From Heterobilharzia americana (lineage: Eukaryota; Platyhelminthes; Trematoda; Strigeidida; Schistosomatidae): a DNA stretch of 64,000 bases. The position numbers were made by a program, and so were the translations under genes. The notes below the pieces were generated by a model. That model ran no database searches and was not told where the DNA came from. It saw only the letters and a program-made list of their open reading frames with translations. Numbering within the stretch: position 1 is the stretch's first letter; each line of letters starts with the position of its first letter. The DNA lies in NCBI GenBank assembly GCA_944470555.2, contig OX104130.1:41759491-41823490 (forward strand), read 5' to 3'. This document shows positions 41,241 through 53,034 of this stretch, in pieces.

Positions 41241-42589
41241 TAATACAATGAAGAATAAATGTTAAAATTTCTTTCGAGATTATACATTAGTGTACCTACT
41301 TTACTTTGATTGGTCTTGAATCACATCAGTAATATCTGAAACCTTAGATTTGGGCAGTCTTGATAATTGAGCCTAATCCTGCTTCAGTTAGAATAAATGA
41401 CTGTTTGCCAGCATTCGAGTCACTCATGTAGATGTTCTACCTCACGCGAACTATTTTACCAGGTTAATAATACTTGAATGCTCAAGTACGTTGTATGTCT
41501 TATAACATGTATCAAAGCGGTGTAATTGGGTGGTTACTTCTAATCGTTATATCCGACTTTTGATTTGAAACCGACAAACCATTCTGCAGCCCTTATTATG
41601 TTTTACTTATGCCCATATAGCTTTTTTCATCTATTCTGTATTTTGGGTAGCCAGAATTGAAAGTAATTACAAGTTAACTGAAATTTTATTTTCTAAATAA
41701 GTATTTTAACCCGACTTTTTTCATGTAGCTAAGTTCGGTGTTAATTTCCCGCTTCACATATGACGTATCGTAACTTTTTTGTGTACTTATTATTTACGCT
41801 TTTAGGATCTTATGAGACTTTTGGTAACCCACAAACTAATGTGTAGTATTATTCAAAAAAGCGATTGCGGTAATATGGATAGACGTTTCTTTTTTCATTT
41901 TTGCCTGACGTATATGTCAGTCATGGGGTAGGTAGTTCAGTAAAGGAAATTCTTTTCAACAACTTTTTTCTAGGTAATAAAGTCGATCTTATAATTACTC
42001 TATTTTATTACGGGGTCGTTTCGTGTATGTGTCAGAAAATGTTCCAGAGCTACGGCCGTCTAGTCGTTAATATGATTTTTCAGTATGATGGAAATATAAA
42101 AATCTGTAGATAAGGTTTATAAAGCTAGAATAATACTTAGTCATTCAAAAAGCGTAATATTTTTAGTCAACATCTTACTAATTGAACGTTGTCAAAACAA
42201 GGATTATGAAACAGGATTAAATTTTGGAATCTCCAACTATAGTTATGACTAGAAACTGTAATTTTTCTGGGTGTATTACCCACTTCGCAGGGATTTTTAA
42301 GTATGTAACAGGGGTAGACAACTTTATGAAGGTCTCTTCAGATCTTATAGAGAATACGAAGTGAGGGATTTAGAGTTGATTTACTGTAATATTCTGCGTG
42401 TTGCATATTCTATTATCTGATTGGTTGACATTGGCCTTCTCCAATATAAACTTATAACATTTCTGGAATACGGTGTAGATGCCACATAGAAAACAATCTT
42501 TTGGTGTTATTAACATAGTGTGTGAATAAAATTTCGCATTCGTGTTGATGAGACCGAACGTTTACTCTGACATACTAACAAATTCAACC

Positions 42590-43070
42590 TCACACACAAG
42601 TCCATCGGCTCGAGTTGCTACACTTCATAGTACTATACAAAGAACACATGGATAAAAAGGGTGTAATGAAAGTAGATAAAGTTGTGTGAGAGAATAAACA
42701 ATCTGAAGATTGCGGATAGTGCAAATATTCAAACTTTAGAAGATATCAAGGAGTGAATACATCTGCACCATTGTTATCTATTTTTAGCCATGTCTCGAAG
42801 AGTCCTCAACCACCGATTCCTGTCATCTTGGGAACCCCAACCAAACAGTCTACATCTCTCCACAAGACTCATTTCAATCATCAGGGACTTTCTCTGACTA
42901 GCTTGAACCCTCTTCCAACATAATCTAACTTCCCTTAGCATGGCACATCGAAGTAGGCGGTGGCTTCGCAAGAGCAGTACGTGCCGAAGCCGTCTCAGTC
43001 AAATGGGGTTCACAAACTCGTCGACCGACTTGGCTCTCTTGCCTAGTATTTTACGCCTGACCTCAACAAT
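42590..43070 (-). pseudogene. RTE-like RT C-terminus and 3' UTR (minus)
   Basis: The minus strand encodes MSLVERCRLFGWGSQDDRNR and WLRTLRDMAKNR, matching the end block of trematode RTE-like ORFs (GWGPRD…WLETL.DMAQNRSQW). The downstream sequence to 42600 matches the 3' UTR of the + strand copy ending near 30750. Confidence 0.8.
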
Positions 43071-43582
43071 ACTCATACGGTGATTCTACTAAACATGAGC
43101 AATACTATAAGCGTTGAAACGTCACCAAATGTCAAACCTACCTTGGGTTTCTGTACATACATCTCCTAGCTTCTAATTGTTTTTTCGCATCTGTCGCCCA
43201 TCTATAAGCGATGATTTCTAGTCCAGTTAACTTTCCATTGTCAATTTCATTGATGCATAATAGTTGTTTGAGCATATAGGGCTTTATTGTACACCATACA
43301 CGCTGTTGTACATACTTACTTTTGATACACGTCATTATAGCAGCTTCACCTATCTCTTTCCTGTCTTTCATTAGTTGTATTATGTGAGATGGCTACACGA
43401 AGTACCATATATGTTTTACAACCATTGCATTTTATACATCGAGTTTCATCATAAAGGGCTAACATTTTCAAAGATGAATTTCTCTTCTTAAAAATCTACT
43501 CCTATGTTTCATAAGATGGAGAGGATTTAATGAAAGTATTCATTCTTGTGTATATTTTTTCTGTTTATTTGCATTCGGATAG

Positions 43583-43753
43583 ATTCCTGAAACTAACACT
43601 CCATTTATCAGTGAAAATGGGTCAATTTTGCAGACAGCTGACAATAATAAATTCTTTACTGAGAATGTAGCATCAGATCTAGATCATATACAGAACAAGA
43701 CGAAAATTGATATCCATTTGAAGGGGAATGAAACTGAATACGAAGTCAATAAA
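43583..43753 (+). CDS. ABCB transporter exon (inter-half linker, part 1)
   Basis: The acceptor is gcattcggatag and the donor gtgagt. The exon is 57 codons, phase 0/0. It encodes a polar, low-hydrophobicity stretch rich in Asn, Glu, Lys and Thr (for example ETNTPFISENGS and KGNETEYEVNK), as expected for the flexible cytoplasmic linker joining NBD1 to TMD2. The call rests on position, splice borders and frame continuity, because linkers are poorly conserved. The exon sits between the two copies of the 844-bp direct repeat. Confidence 0.8.
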
Positions 43754-44946
43754 GTGAGTTATTTTAGATGTGGACTCTTTTGTTATCAAAAAATTTTAGA
43801 TTCATTCCTATTGGTCACTGCAATATTGTTGTTTGTTGATAAGTTTTAGCATTATTGGACTGAAAAATAAATTTATTTCTTTGCAGTACCAATTATACAA
43901 GTTCTATTCATTGTTTCCTTTTGATTACTTCATATTAATTGTCTTTGTGTACAGTTATTCTTCTATTTTTCATTTGTGAGTGACTAACTGTTTAACGTTG
44001 ATGTAACAATGTGCGTTTCTCCAAGTTACTTTACTTTTAAGTATTACAGTGATATACAACACTGCGAATGTTAAACGTGAATCAGTAGAATAAACAGAGA
44101 ATGGTAAGGATCAGCGCTAGACCTTGCTTAAATGACATGAAAAGGGATTGTAATTTAGCTTCGTGGATCGAAATTGATTAACGTCACTCTATCGGCTTTA
44201 AATACTAGTCTATGTTCTCCTTCTTATGTTTAGCCATCCAGTTAGCTCACTTTTGTCTTTATTTCATGGTTTAATGGTTTCTGTCAATCTACTTTACCTC
44301 ATTATCACTCGCTGTTTGCACTACCCAACGTGTATCTAAATCCTAAAAACTAGTAAAACTGAAGTTATTCGCAGGTAGTTCTTCTGTCCTACCTCGAACT
44401 GTTTTGCTAAACATAGCGATAAATACTTAGTGGTCCTACTATTCGAATTTTTCTAATCGTCTATAATGGGTGTAAGTCGAAGCTCTGTACTAAAATTCGG
44501 GGCACTACTTCGATGTAAACTTAATTTTGTGTAACCAACCTACACATTCATATTAACTCCACAGTATCCATTAGGAGTGGTGTTTGACTGTGCTGTTGTT
44601 AATCAACCAGTCTTGGGTAGTATAACCACCTTTTTTTGTTTACTTAGTTCTACGCTTAAATGCTCTGATGGATTAATTTCAAAACTATATATCATCAGAA
44701 ATACCTCGGAATTGTCATATGCATTGCAACCTTGAGGCTGCTGATAGATGACTTGACTTGAAACCACTCCAGTTTGTTCAATTCTTAACAAGAATCTGAT
44801 CAAGTGGTATTAATAACCCTTGTACTGTATGCTGCTTACAGTCTAGTACAAGAGAATGTACGCAATTACTGACTTGCCTTTTCATTGATTTGACTTATAA
44901 ATATTACTGATCCATTTGATTTGTCTACATAAAATTCCTTAAACAG
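43754..44946 (+). other. Intron (1.2 kb) between the two linker exons
   Basis: The borders are gtgagt and ccttaaacag. AT-rich, with no recognised element. Confidence 0.8.
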
Positions 44947-45003
44947 GACGAGGTTACACTGAATATGTCTGGTTCAACTGATGTTCGCATAAAGACTGGT
45001 TTG
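44947..45003 (+). CDS. ABCB transporter exon (inter-half linker, part 2; 57-base micro-exon)
   Basis: The acceptor is ccttaaacag and the donor gtaagt. The exon is 19 codons, phase 0/0, encoding DEVTLNMSGSTDVRIKTGL. Its small size makes it the least certain exon. It keeps the frame between part 1 of the linker and the TM7 exon and has good splice borders, and its polar composition suits the linker. It could be alternatively included, since skipping it would not change the frame. Confidence 0.65.
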
Positions 45004-45727
45004 GTAAGTTTAAAGTGTTTCATAAAAGTTCGTTTCTTAAACCACAATTCCTGTTTGTATAAACTCCGATCTCTCTGTTTGTACATACATTTTGATTACT
45101 ACTGCTGAGTTTCTAATTTACATTTATTGATTACCAGCAGCTTCGTAAAATCTGTTCACTTAAGTAATTATTGGACACTGTTGTATACAATGTCTCTAAA
45201 GACCAACCCAGTAACTACTGAAATAACCAATTAAATTTATTAGTTTCGGCTAAAAAGATAGTTTTTCTTATTAATCGTGATAGCTACCTACAGAATGAAT
45301 CTAGTATTGATGATTTTATCTAGAAGGATAATAAAAGCTTTACGGTTAAACCATCTAAGGCATAGTAAGCAACACCGTTATGATTATTCCTGCTAACTTA
45401 AAATATTCCCCACGATTCTTTTAACCTTTAAACACTACCAACTCTTAAATGCATTTTTATTTGCAACCTAATTCCTTTGAATGCAAACCCAGTGTGTGTT
45501 AATTTTTTTTCGCCTTCAAGTTCTTATGAATTGCATTGGTAGTTAGGTAATTTCAGTCTGACTCGAGATGTTGTGAGTTCAGTTTACTCATTGGATCGTT
45601 TTTTCTCACTACTGTCTGTATATTTCGTAATTAAATAACCAAAAGATAGTTTTGTTATATTAAGACCATGAAATTGTGTTGGTATTTGATTTGATTTTCA
45701 GCTAGCTACTTTCCTCACTTATCTTTA

Positions 45728-45919
45728 TTATCATCTTGATTATCTGAGGTAGTTGTGGTTTGGCAGACTTGTATTGATACTGGGTGGTGATTGAAGGTAA
45801 CCCGATGGTCTCTGGTTCGAATCCCACCGCGGTCCAAATTTTCATCTTCCCTTCAATCATCGCTCAGTATCAATACAAGTCTGGCAAGCAAAGTCTATCT
45901 TAGATAGTCAAGATGATAA
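45728..45919. repeat. Fold-back tRNA-related repeat
   Basis: The left arm ttatcatcttgattatctga…tattgatactgggtggtgat is nearly the reverse complement of the right arm atcgctcagtatcaatacaa…atagtcaagatgataa. Between the arms is ggtctctggttcgaatccca, a clean B-box-like sequence. It is a palindromic derivative of the gtttggcagact SINE family. Confidence 0.8.
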
Positions 45920-46091
45920 TCAATATGATTTTCCCCCTCTCTAATTCAGTTAGATTTGGATTTGGATGAGAAGTCCTGACTGGGCAGTCAGTGTGAATAT
46001 GATCGAGCGGTATTAGCGCGTCACGAATTCACATGGTGCTCGAGTAAAAACCCTTGGTGGTTGAAGTGAAATAAAAATCTGGTCAGTAGTC

Positions 46092-46166
46092 GGGTCTAGT
46101 AACTCAGTTGGTACAGCACCGGGCCGTAACCCCGGCGGTCGCTGGTTCGAATCCTGCCTCTATCCA
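46092..46166 (+). repeat. tRNA-like SINE head (anticodon-position GTA)
   Basis: gggtctagtaactcagttgg looks like a D-arm. ccggg-ccgtaac-cccgg is a perfect 5-bp anticodon-type stem with GTA in the middle of the loop. gctggttcgaatcctgc is a T-arm with one mismatch. The acceptor ends do not pair and the D-stem has two mismatches, so it is called a tRNA-derived retroposon head. The following tail (ccaaattttcatttaacctt) is the shared body of the gtttggcagact family. Confidence 0.65.
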
Positions 46167-46674
46167 AATTTTCATTTAACCTTCAATCATCATCCATTAT
46201 CTTCTATTGCATTTTAGCTCCCTTATCTAATTAAACTATTGACTAACTTTTAAGTAACACATTTCCAACAGGAGTTTATACCGAAAAGAACTTATCCGAC
46301 AATTCTATATCGTAACATCGAAGTAATGATGGTAATACTCCTAGAAAGATAATGGATCCGGTGTTGCCGTTCTAGCTTTATATATTTTGTTATCACCACG
46401 TGAATGTTAATGTTGTTAAGTTGTAAAGCTCTTCAACTGGAAAATAAGTTGACAGGGTTATGAACCTGCTGAAAATTATCTTGTATGGCAAGAGTTATCG
46501 TGTATTTTACTATACGTTAAAGTTCGCAAGGAAATTATGGACGTTTTATTCAACCATTCTTGCTGAAATATTAGTAGTCATGGCTTCTTGAGTCCATTTT
46601 TAAAACACACTGGGAAACTGAGAAATGATGAATTATGATATAGGTTAAACAACCTTTTTTCTCGAAAGATCTAA

Positions 46675-47518
46675 TACTACTGTAGAGTTTTAAACAAAAA
46701 ATCTTAATTTCGTTTACGGTCACAGCTGTTTATCCCTTCATGATAACTTCAGAAGTTTATTCTAACAAAAAAGGGCTATTAGGGCCTTAATTTTCTCAAT
46801 CATCATCAAAGTGTTCTCAATAACAGTATTCGCAAGCAAATTAAAAACGTCGAAAACCTTGGTGAAATTCACCTATCATGTCTTTATCGTTTGACTATTT
46901 GAAATAGCTGCGGTTTGGCAGACTAGTATTTATAATGAGTGACGATTGAAGGTGAAATGAAAATCTGGACCGCGGCCGGAATGGAACCAGCGACCACCAT
47001 CAAGTTTTTACCCTTTATTCGGTCTTAAAACACAGGAGCACTGGTGTTCAACTAGTTCTGTTTGTTACCCCGAAGGTGACATTTGACTTCATGGATCAAG
47101 AATTTTGGTTGCAGTGCCTGTTGTTCAAGTTGCTGTTTGTCAGTTGCGAATGTGTTCTGAAGCTCTTGACTTGTGGTTATTTGAAAGCTTAAAGTGGAGG
47201 ATTCAGTGAGACGACTACCGAGAGTGGTTGATGACTCCATTTATAATTTGGTTGTGTCGTGGGCTTGTAATAATTATGATTGCTTCTTCTGACGTATTAT
47301 AAACTGATTTCCTGCTTGAGATCTTTTAGTCGATATAGAGTAGGCTGAAGAAATACTCCTGTTGAGTGAAAATAGTTGCTAAGGTCGAACTCTTTTGAGA
47401 TTTTATATTGATGGTATAAGAATATTTTGGGTTTATTGTTTGCTTCTAAAATGTAAATTGTTGCTTCATAACTGATTTTATTCCGTTTGTAGTGGTATGC
47501 ATAGATGTAATGTAAGAG
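46675..47518 (-). repeat. 844-bp direct repeat, copy 2
   Basis: Second copy of the repeat at 40397-41240, in the same orientation. Sequence identity ends sharply on both sides (…gtaagag then unrelated sequence), so both breakpoints are visible. The near-identity implies a recent event compared with all other repeats in the window. Confidence 0.9.
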
Positions 47519-48059
47519 CAAAACTCGGCCACTGGATTAGTTTATAAGTCCATTCTTATCTGTTTATTTGGTGTTTTCTGTGTGACGCTTCCAATAAACA
47601 AACTAATGTGAAAAGAAATATATAACTGAGCGTGCTTGCCAGCTTGCTGATTTGTACGGTGACATAATTCTCGTCAAGTTATCGAGTGATGAAATATCTT
47701 TATTTAGTTGGTGAGATATCCGAATGTGTTCTGATGAGTGGAGCTTACGGATTTGTAGTGAAATCTGTTCTACTGTAGGCTTATGCGTATGTAGCCTTTG
47801 TTGTCTTGATGCCATGAATTGGTTGTTGTTTAGCTACTTGAGTATTGTGTAGTTTACTGTTAGATATTTAGATAAAGGAATTAAATCAGTCGGTTAGGCT
47901 ACAAACCTACTTTATTCAAGTTGGTTTATTGATTTTAACACAGAGCTAATCATTGAACACCTTAGGTATCAAGTGTTAACAGACGTTAAAAAAAAAGTAA
48001 CTACCCAGTCTACTGAAACATCTACAGCTTTAAATGATTTTGTGTATAAATAAAAGTAT

Positions 48060-48140
48060 GGAAAATCCACCTCAGACCATCTACTTTTGGTTCGAATCTC
48101 TCTGTGACCAAGATTTTCATTTCACCTTTAATCATCACAC
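48060..48140 (+). repeat. Small tRNA-related repeat fragment
   Basis: Contains ccatctacttttggttcgaa then tctctctgtgaccaagattt and tcatttcacctttaatcatc, matching the B-box and body of the gtttggcagact family. Confidence 0.6.
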
Positions 48141-48584
48141 AGTATAAATACTCGTAAAAGAGTTTCTTTGAGAAAGCTGAATAATTCGAAATTTTATTGA
48201 CCATATTATCTTTAAAAAGTTTATTATTCGGTTAACAGATCTATTAGTAAAAGCTTTTCTGTAAACAAGCTAGGAAGAAAATAATTGATGAACAATTGGT
48301 TAGTTAGAAAATGCTTTTTTACTGCGAACTGATATCAACGAAGAACTCATTTGAAATCAGAAAGTAGTAAGTGGCTGTTCTCAACTTTTTCAAATATTCT
48401 TCGCAGCCCCCATTTGGTATCAATCTGTGGGCAGTCAACCATATTTCGTTGCGAATACACCGCCATCGAACCACTGGACTTTAATCCGGCTGTAAAGACG
48501 TCTCAGCTTCTGTGAAACTGGGACCTGTATAGTCAACTAGTCCAAAACTGGGGAATGGATTTTCGTGGATAACATGTGATTAAG

Positions 48585-48985
48585 GTTGAAGTGACCGAGT
48601 GGAAGTGATTGATAGAACAATACGAGAACGCTACTAACGCAGTGATATAGTTGGACTGGATACGATCAGTGACTGTTCTCCATTGTAACCTTATACTTCA
48701 CTGAGCAGTGAAAATCAGAGGATAAAGACAGACCTGTGACTGTAAGGGAGACTCTTTATTTGACAAAAATGCATCATTTATGTACAGTTTTCATCAGTAT
48801 ATAAAACTGCGAGATCAGAAGTTGGATATTTATTTTCATTGGTATGCTGAAGGGCAAAAATGTTTAATAAGGCTTTTTCACCCACACAGTAACATGAAAC
48901 CAAGGTTATATCCAAACTTCTACCTTGGCATCTGATAGCTTAGAATACTGATTTCGATTCGGACCACTTCCTATCAAAGGTTGTA
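48585..48985 (+). repeat. Diverged direct repeat, copy 1 (pair with 50040-50430)
   Basis: Shares the ordered blocks ccttatacttcact, gcatcat, gtcagaagttggatattt-like, atttattttca and gaaacaaag-like with 50040-50430, but with many substitutions. It is an old dispersed element of unknown class. Confidence 0.7.
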
Positions 48986-49190
48986 GTATATCATGGACCG
49001 ACAAGAGTTAGAAAATGTTGATCTTTTAAACAAAACGTTAACAGTCTGATTGCAAGAAATTCACTACTCCTTAGACCCGATTGTATATGTGATATTGTGA
49101 TTGTGCATTCGAGTGTTCTTAATAATGAAAAAGTGCTTGTTTATATTCTGTTTAGTACATATATTGTTTATTGTATACTTTTTTATGAAG

Positions 49191-49322
49191 GGTTCGTCTA
49201 TGATTCGTTTATTGAAAGTATCTAGACCAGAATGGAAAAGTTTAACTTTTGGGTGTATAGCTGCATCGATTACTGGTGGAATACAGCCTGTATTTGCTGT
49301 ATTGTATTCAGAAATGTATGCT
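49191..49322 (+). CDS. ABCB transporter exon (TM7, start of TMD2)
   Basis: The acceptor is tttttatgaag and the donor gtgagt. The exon is 44 codons, phase 0/0. It encodes MIRLLKVSRPEW, a typical amphipathic segment before TM7 (compare the LLKLNxPEW form of ABCB proteins), then a hydrophobic helix ending TGGIQPVFAVLYSEMYA, matching the family's GxxQPxFAxxFS. A diverged repeat pair lies on either side (48585-48985 and 50040-50430). Confidence 0.93.
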
Positions 49323-51389
49323 GTGAGTAGTATCATCATGTGTGTACATAATAAATTATAGAAAACTTCATTTCTGTTTTGACAGATACTTGTAAACATA
49401 ACATGGTCTTGAATGTCTTTGATTATTTCTATTGTTACAAGCTTCACTTTTCCTCATCGTTTTTGTTATATCCATCATCTAAACTCCCTGTGAAGTAATA
49501 GGACATTATCTCGTCCATGTTGTCATGTTTAACAAATGCTGTAAATCGTATATATTCACTGGAACCTGTTAGACCTTAGCCAAGTAACTATATGAACTTA
49601 AGTGTGTTGAATAGGAACGTATGAACCGATTGGATTACGGACAACACAGCTGTTTATTTATTGGATCATTCAGTTGATGGTATACAACTAAAACATACGC
49701 GTACTTAGTCATATAACCTTTTCATTTTTAATAGGATCATCCGATTCAAACTTGTTTCATATACTCCTTATCGATTACTGACTCAAATTCTAGACAAACA
49801 GTACTTACAGTGTATTTCGTGATATTCGTGTGTACTACTTGTGAAATACTGATCAATCCATACGTATGGAAATAATCGGTCAAATAAGTATGTCACGTTT
49901 AAAGTAGTATCGATAGTTTCATATGTATTTCTTAATATTCTCAGCGATAGACGACAGAAGTAAATCACATAAGGTCTTACATAGTTTCGTGTTAATCAAA
50001 ATTGCCATATTTTCCACAACCGTATCAAGAAGGAAATCACAAAGAATAATGAAGTGACTGACAGAATAATACGAAATACGGGGACGCTTCTAACGAAATG
50101 AGACACTTGGAATGGGTACAAGTAGCTACTATTCTCCACCATGACCTTATACTTCACTAAGCCGCAAAAGTCCGAAGGCAAAGACCGACCTATGACTGTA
50201 AATGAGACTATTTGACAAAGATGCATCATCTACGTAGTTTTCACCAATATATAAAACTGTATGGTCAGAAGTTGGATATTTATTTTCAGTGGTCAGTTGA
50301 AGGACAAAACTGTCCAATAATGTTTCTCCTGACCACGCATGAAACAAAGTTGAAGTCCAAAATTTCTAACTTGGTTGTTAATCACATAGAATATTGTTTT
50401 CGATTTAGGCCGCTCCATATCGAGTAGAGACAGTGAAATAAAGATAATGATATCAGCAGACATAAGAATTCATCAAAAATGAAAGGAAAGATAAATGTAT
50501 TGATTAGTTTCTTGCAGCTATATTACTTGAAGATTAAAACTACTGTTTTTAGTTGGTACCTAGACTCCGGCTAAGGAGCCGAAGCATTTCTAAGTGGCTC
50601 AAACGTTACAGTTAAGTGGTCCTTCGGTTAGCATCGTGTCTTAGTTCTTCTACCCTTAGCTTTTTATTACATTCAAACGATTATTTTGCTCTCCAACTTT
50701 TTTGTTTTTGTTTGTCATGTAGTTGTGATGTAATTATTAACTGTGTGGTGCGCATGCTTAATCACCGTTAACCTCGTCGCACAGTGTTGGTTTAAGTAAG
50801 ATTAAATTGGAAATAAGTTGAAGGCGATGACCAAACTTAAACTTGGCACCAGCTTATACAGTCTCTGAACGTTGGTCTTATTCGTGTGGATAAGTATACA
50901 CTTTCCTACTGGGGTCCACATGGGCGACAACTGATATCCTGGTTTGGAAAGGGGGTAGTATGACCTAGATGCACGTGAGCCTTTTCGTTACCATAACCGT
51001 TACATAATATTTCTTTCTTTACCTTAACCGCCTTTTCTTCCCATGATAGAATTTCCAAGACCTTTGATCACATTAGCACTTCTTTGACTCTCATTTTGTC
51101 CTCATGTTTGCTTAGTAATGTGATCTCCCATGCTGATACTGAATAACTGATGGAAAACCGTCAAATGAATGATGGTGACATAGTAAGCTAAGCATATGTT
51201 CAGTTCAAAAAGTGCAACTCTACCGACAGTATCTGTTTGCAACCACATTACTGAAGTCTTCAGTAACTAGTTTCTTATGTTGAAGAACTGTTTTTGATAA
51301 CCCTTATAAACGACCTGATCGTTTTCTTCACATAGTTTTATGTTTGTGAAGCTATTTTTTTTACCTTCTTTCTTTGGCATTGCTTGCAG
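49323..51389 (+). other. Intron (2.1 kb) between TM7 and TM8 exons
   Basis: The borders are gtgagt and tgcttgcag. It holds the second diverged repeat copy (50040-50430) and a small perfect hairpin (cggct aagg agccg) near 50571-50584. 50745-51010 is richer in GC than its surroundings and may be an unclassified repeat. Confidence 0.8.
50040..50430 (+). repeat. Diverged direct repeat, copy 2
   Basis: Partner of 48585-48985, in the same orientation, on the other side of the TM7 exon. Confidence 0.7.
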
Positions 51390-51497
51390 ATATTTCATTC
51401 AGCTCAAAAACCTGTTGAGATGCAAACTAGAGCTAATTTAGTTACAGGTGTCATAGCTGCACTTGGTTTAATTCGATTGGTCTCGTCTACCTTTCAG
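51390..51497 (+). CDS. ABCB transporter exon (TM7-TM8 loop and TM8)
   Basis: The acceptor is tgcttgcag and the donor gtcagt. The exon is 36 codons, phase 0/0. It encodes a short polar loop (FHSAQKPVEMQTRAN) and a hydrophobic stretch (LVTGVIAALGLIRLVSSTFQ) corresponding to TM8. In vertebrate P-glycoproteins the loop is similar in length, with Asp/Glu and Arg at comparable places. Confidence 0.9.
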
Positions 51498-51624
51498 GTC
51501 AGTAATTTTCATATTGTTTGTTTCTTAGTCTCTTTGTGTATTTTGAATTAAATAATTATCAATTAACCAAACTGTTTTGATTGGTGCTTTCGAAGATGAC
51601 AGTGCATTCCGTTTTCCAGTACTG

Positions 51625-51830
51625 ATCGAGATGTGGCTCAGTGGTTTAGGAGGATGACTTTCGACCAATGGGTCATGGATCCGAGCCCAGCCCACCTACT
51701 GGGTTTGGGCAGCCCAAGGTAGTATCACCAGCCCTCACACAATAGGTATGGCTCATTACCTATTCCACGAATGTTCACAAGGTTGCTGAGTGCATCTCAG
51801 TTTTTATCACTGCTGATTCATGTGTTCATA
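51625..51830 (+). repeat. tRNA-derived SINE-like repeat
   Basis: Begins with gatgtggctcagtggtttag (A-box-like), followed by gggtcatggatccgagccc in the B-box position (degenerate), then a body with ctactgggtttgggcagccc. Related to the minus-strand relic at 35640-35860. Confidence 0.6.
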
Positions 51831-53034
51831 AAATGCTACTTTTCTTTTAACATTTTCTGAAGACAAGGACTTTGACCATTACAATATGCGGGAAGACATT
51901 TTAAAGTTAACAATCTATTTCCTGTTCAGTTATCGAGTGATTTATATAACGGATTCCTTTTTGTGCATGTAACTAGCTTGCTATAGTGATACTTGTTTTG
52001 TTGTTTGGGTTCTTTCACAGAAGAAAAAGAATGTAGAAGGGCTCTGGTATTTTTTTCAACGGTAATATTTTCAAGAAAACCGTACAATTAGACAAAAGTA
52101 ATCTTTATGGTAGTATATTCTGGGAAGCTGTTTTACTCAAATAACAACATTAGTCAGTCACTCTACAACATAAGCCTAATTTGAACCATTAGGCCTCACA
52201 TTCTTCGCTTGATGTAGCCTACAAGAACGAAAAGGACCTTCAAGGAGATGTATGCTTTCACCTGCTATGCATCTCCAAGACCGTAGCAAATGGTAATTTT
52301 AAACCAGAGCTATGCCCATTAAAACAGTTTATTACACTCCTTCCAATAATATGTACACTGTGGCCCATTAGTCTGAACTCTTGATTTCCAGCCGATGGGT
52401 TCTGGGTTCAAAGACATCTCCACCTTATGAGCTTTGGGCAACCTACTACACAAAAGTGCACAAAGTTACTGGATGGATTTCGATTCGATAGCAAACTAAG
52501 GTCATCTTTATTATCTGTTACTTTTACGTCAGATGTCTCCCACAATAGTTTGTGTTCTTATCTTATTGTTATTATTCTCTGCTTACAGTTCTTTTTTTAT
52601 ATTCGTATTTCATAAACTTCTTTTCACTCCTTTCTACTAGAATAAAAGTACTGTGCTTATTCAAATGAATCAATATTACTTGAACTTAAGAATAAAGTCA
52701 CTGTAAAGTGCGTCCTCCATTCAACTACTTGTTTGGTGGATAATGTTTAAAACGAAACTGAAGAAAGTACTGCGTTTTGTGTGTGAAAGTAACCCAGTCA
52801 ACTCAAATATGCCGGACACTTAACAACTGAAGAGGAAAATAAAAGCTAGTGGTTATGTGAAGATTTAACCACTCTGGGTTTAGCAAGAGTAGTACTTTTC
52901 TACGTAACAATAATCAGGTTTACGATTTTGTGCGATTAAGGATTCTATAATGCATTCAGGAATATCTCACGAATAACATTGAAGGAACTGCTGATATCGC
53001 CATCAAAATTCAGTTGAACTGGTGTGCATTAGTG

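Larger units (their letters stand above)
39567..43582 (+). other. Intron (4.0 kb) before linker exon 1
   Basis: The borders are gtaagc and gcattcggatag. It holds copy 1 of the 844-bp repeat (40397-41240) and an RT 3' fragment (42590-43070, minus). 41250-42580 shows nothing recognisable. Confidence 0.85.
45004..49190 (+). other. Intron (4.2 kb) between linker and TM7 exons
   Basis: The borders are gtaagt and tttttatgaag. It holds a fold-back tRNA-related repeat (45728-45919), a tRNA-like SINE head (46092-46166), copy 2 of the 844-bp repeat (46675-47518), a small tRNA-related fragment (48060-48140) and the first copy of another repeat pair (48585-48985). Confidence 0.85.

Noticed and set aside
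46092..46166. Functional tRNA-Tyr gene
   Set aside because: The acceptor ends do not pair and the D-stem has two mismatches; a SINE body follows directly.
40397..47518. The 844-bp pair as LTRs of one retrotransposon
   Set aside because: The DNA between them holds two host exons and an unrelated RT fragment in opposite orientation, with no gag-pol, so they are two insertions or a segmental copy.
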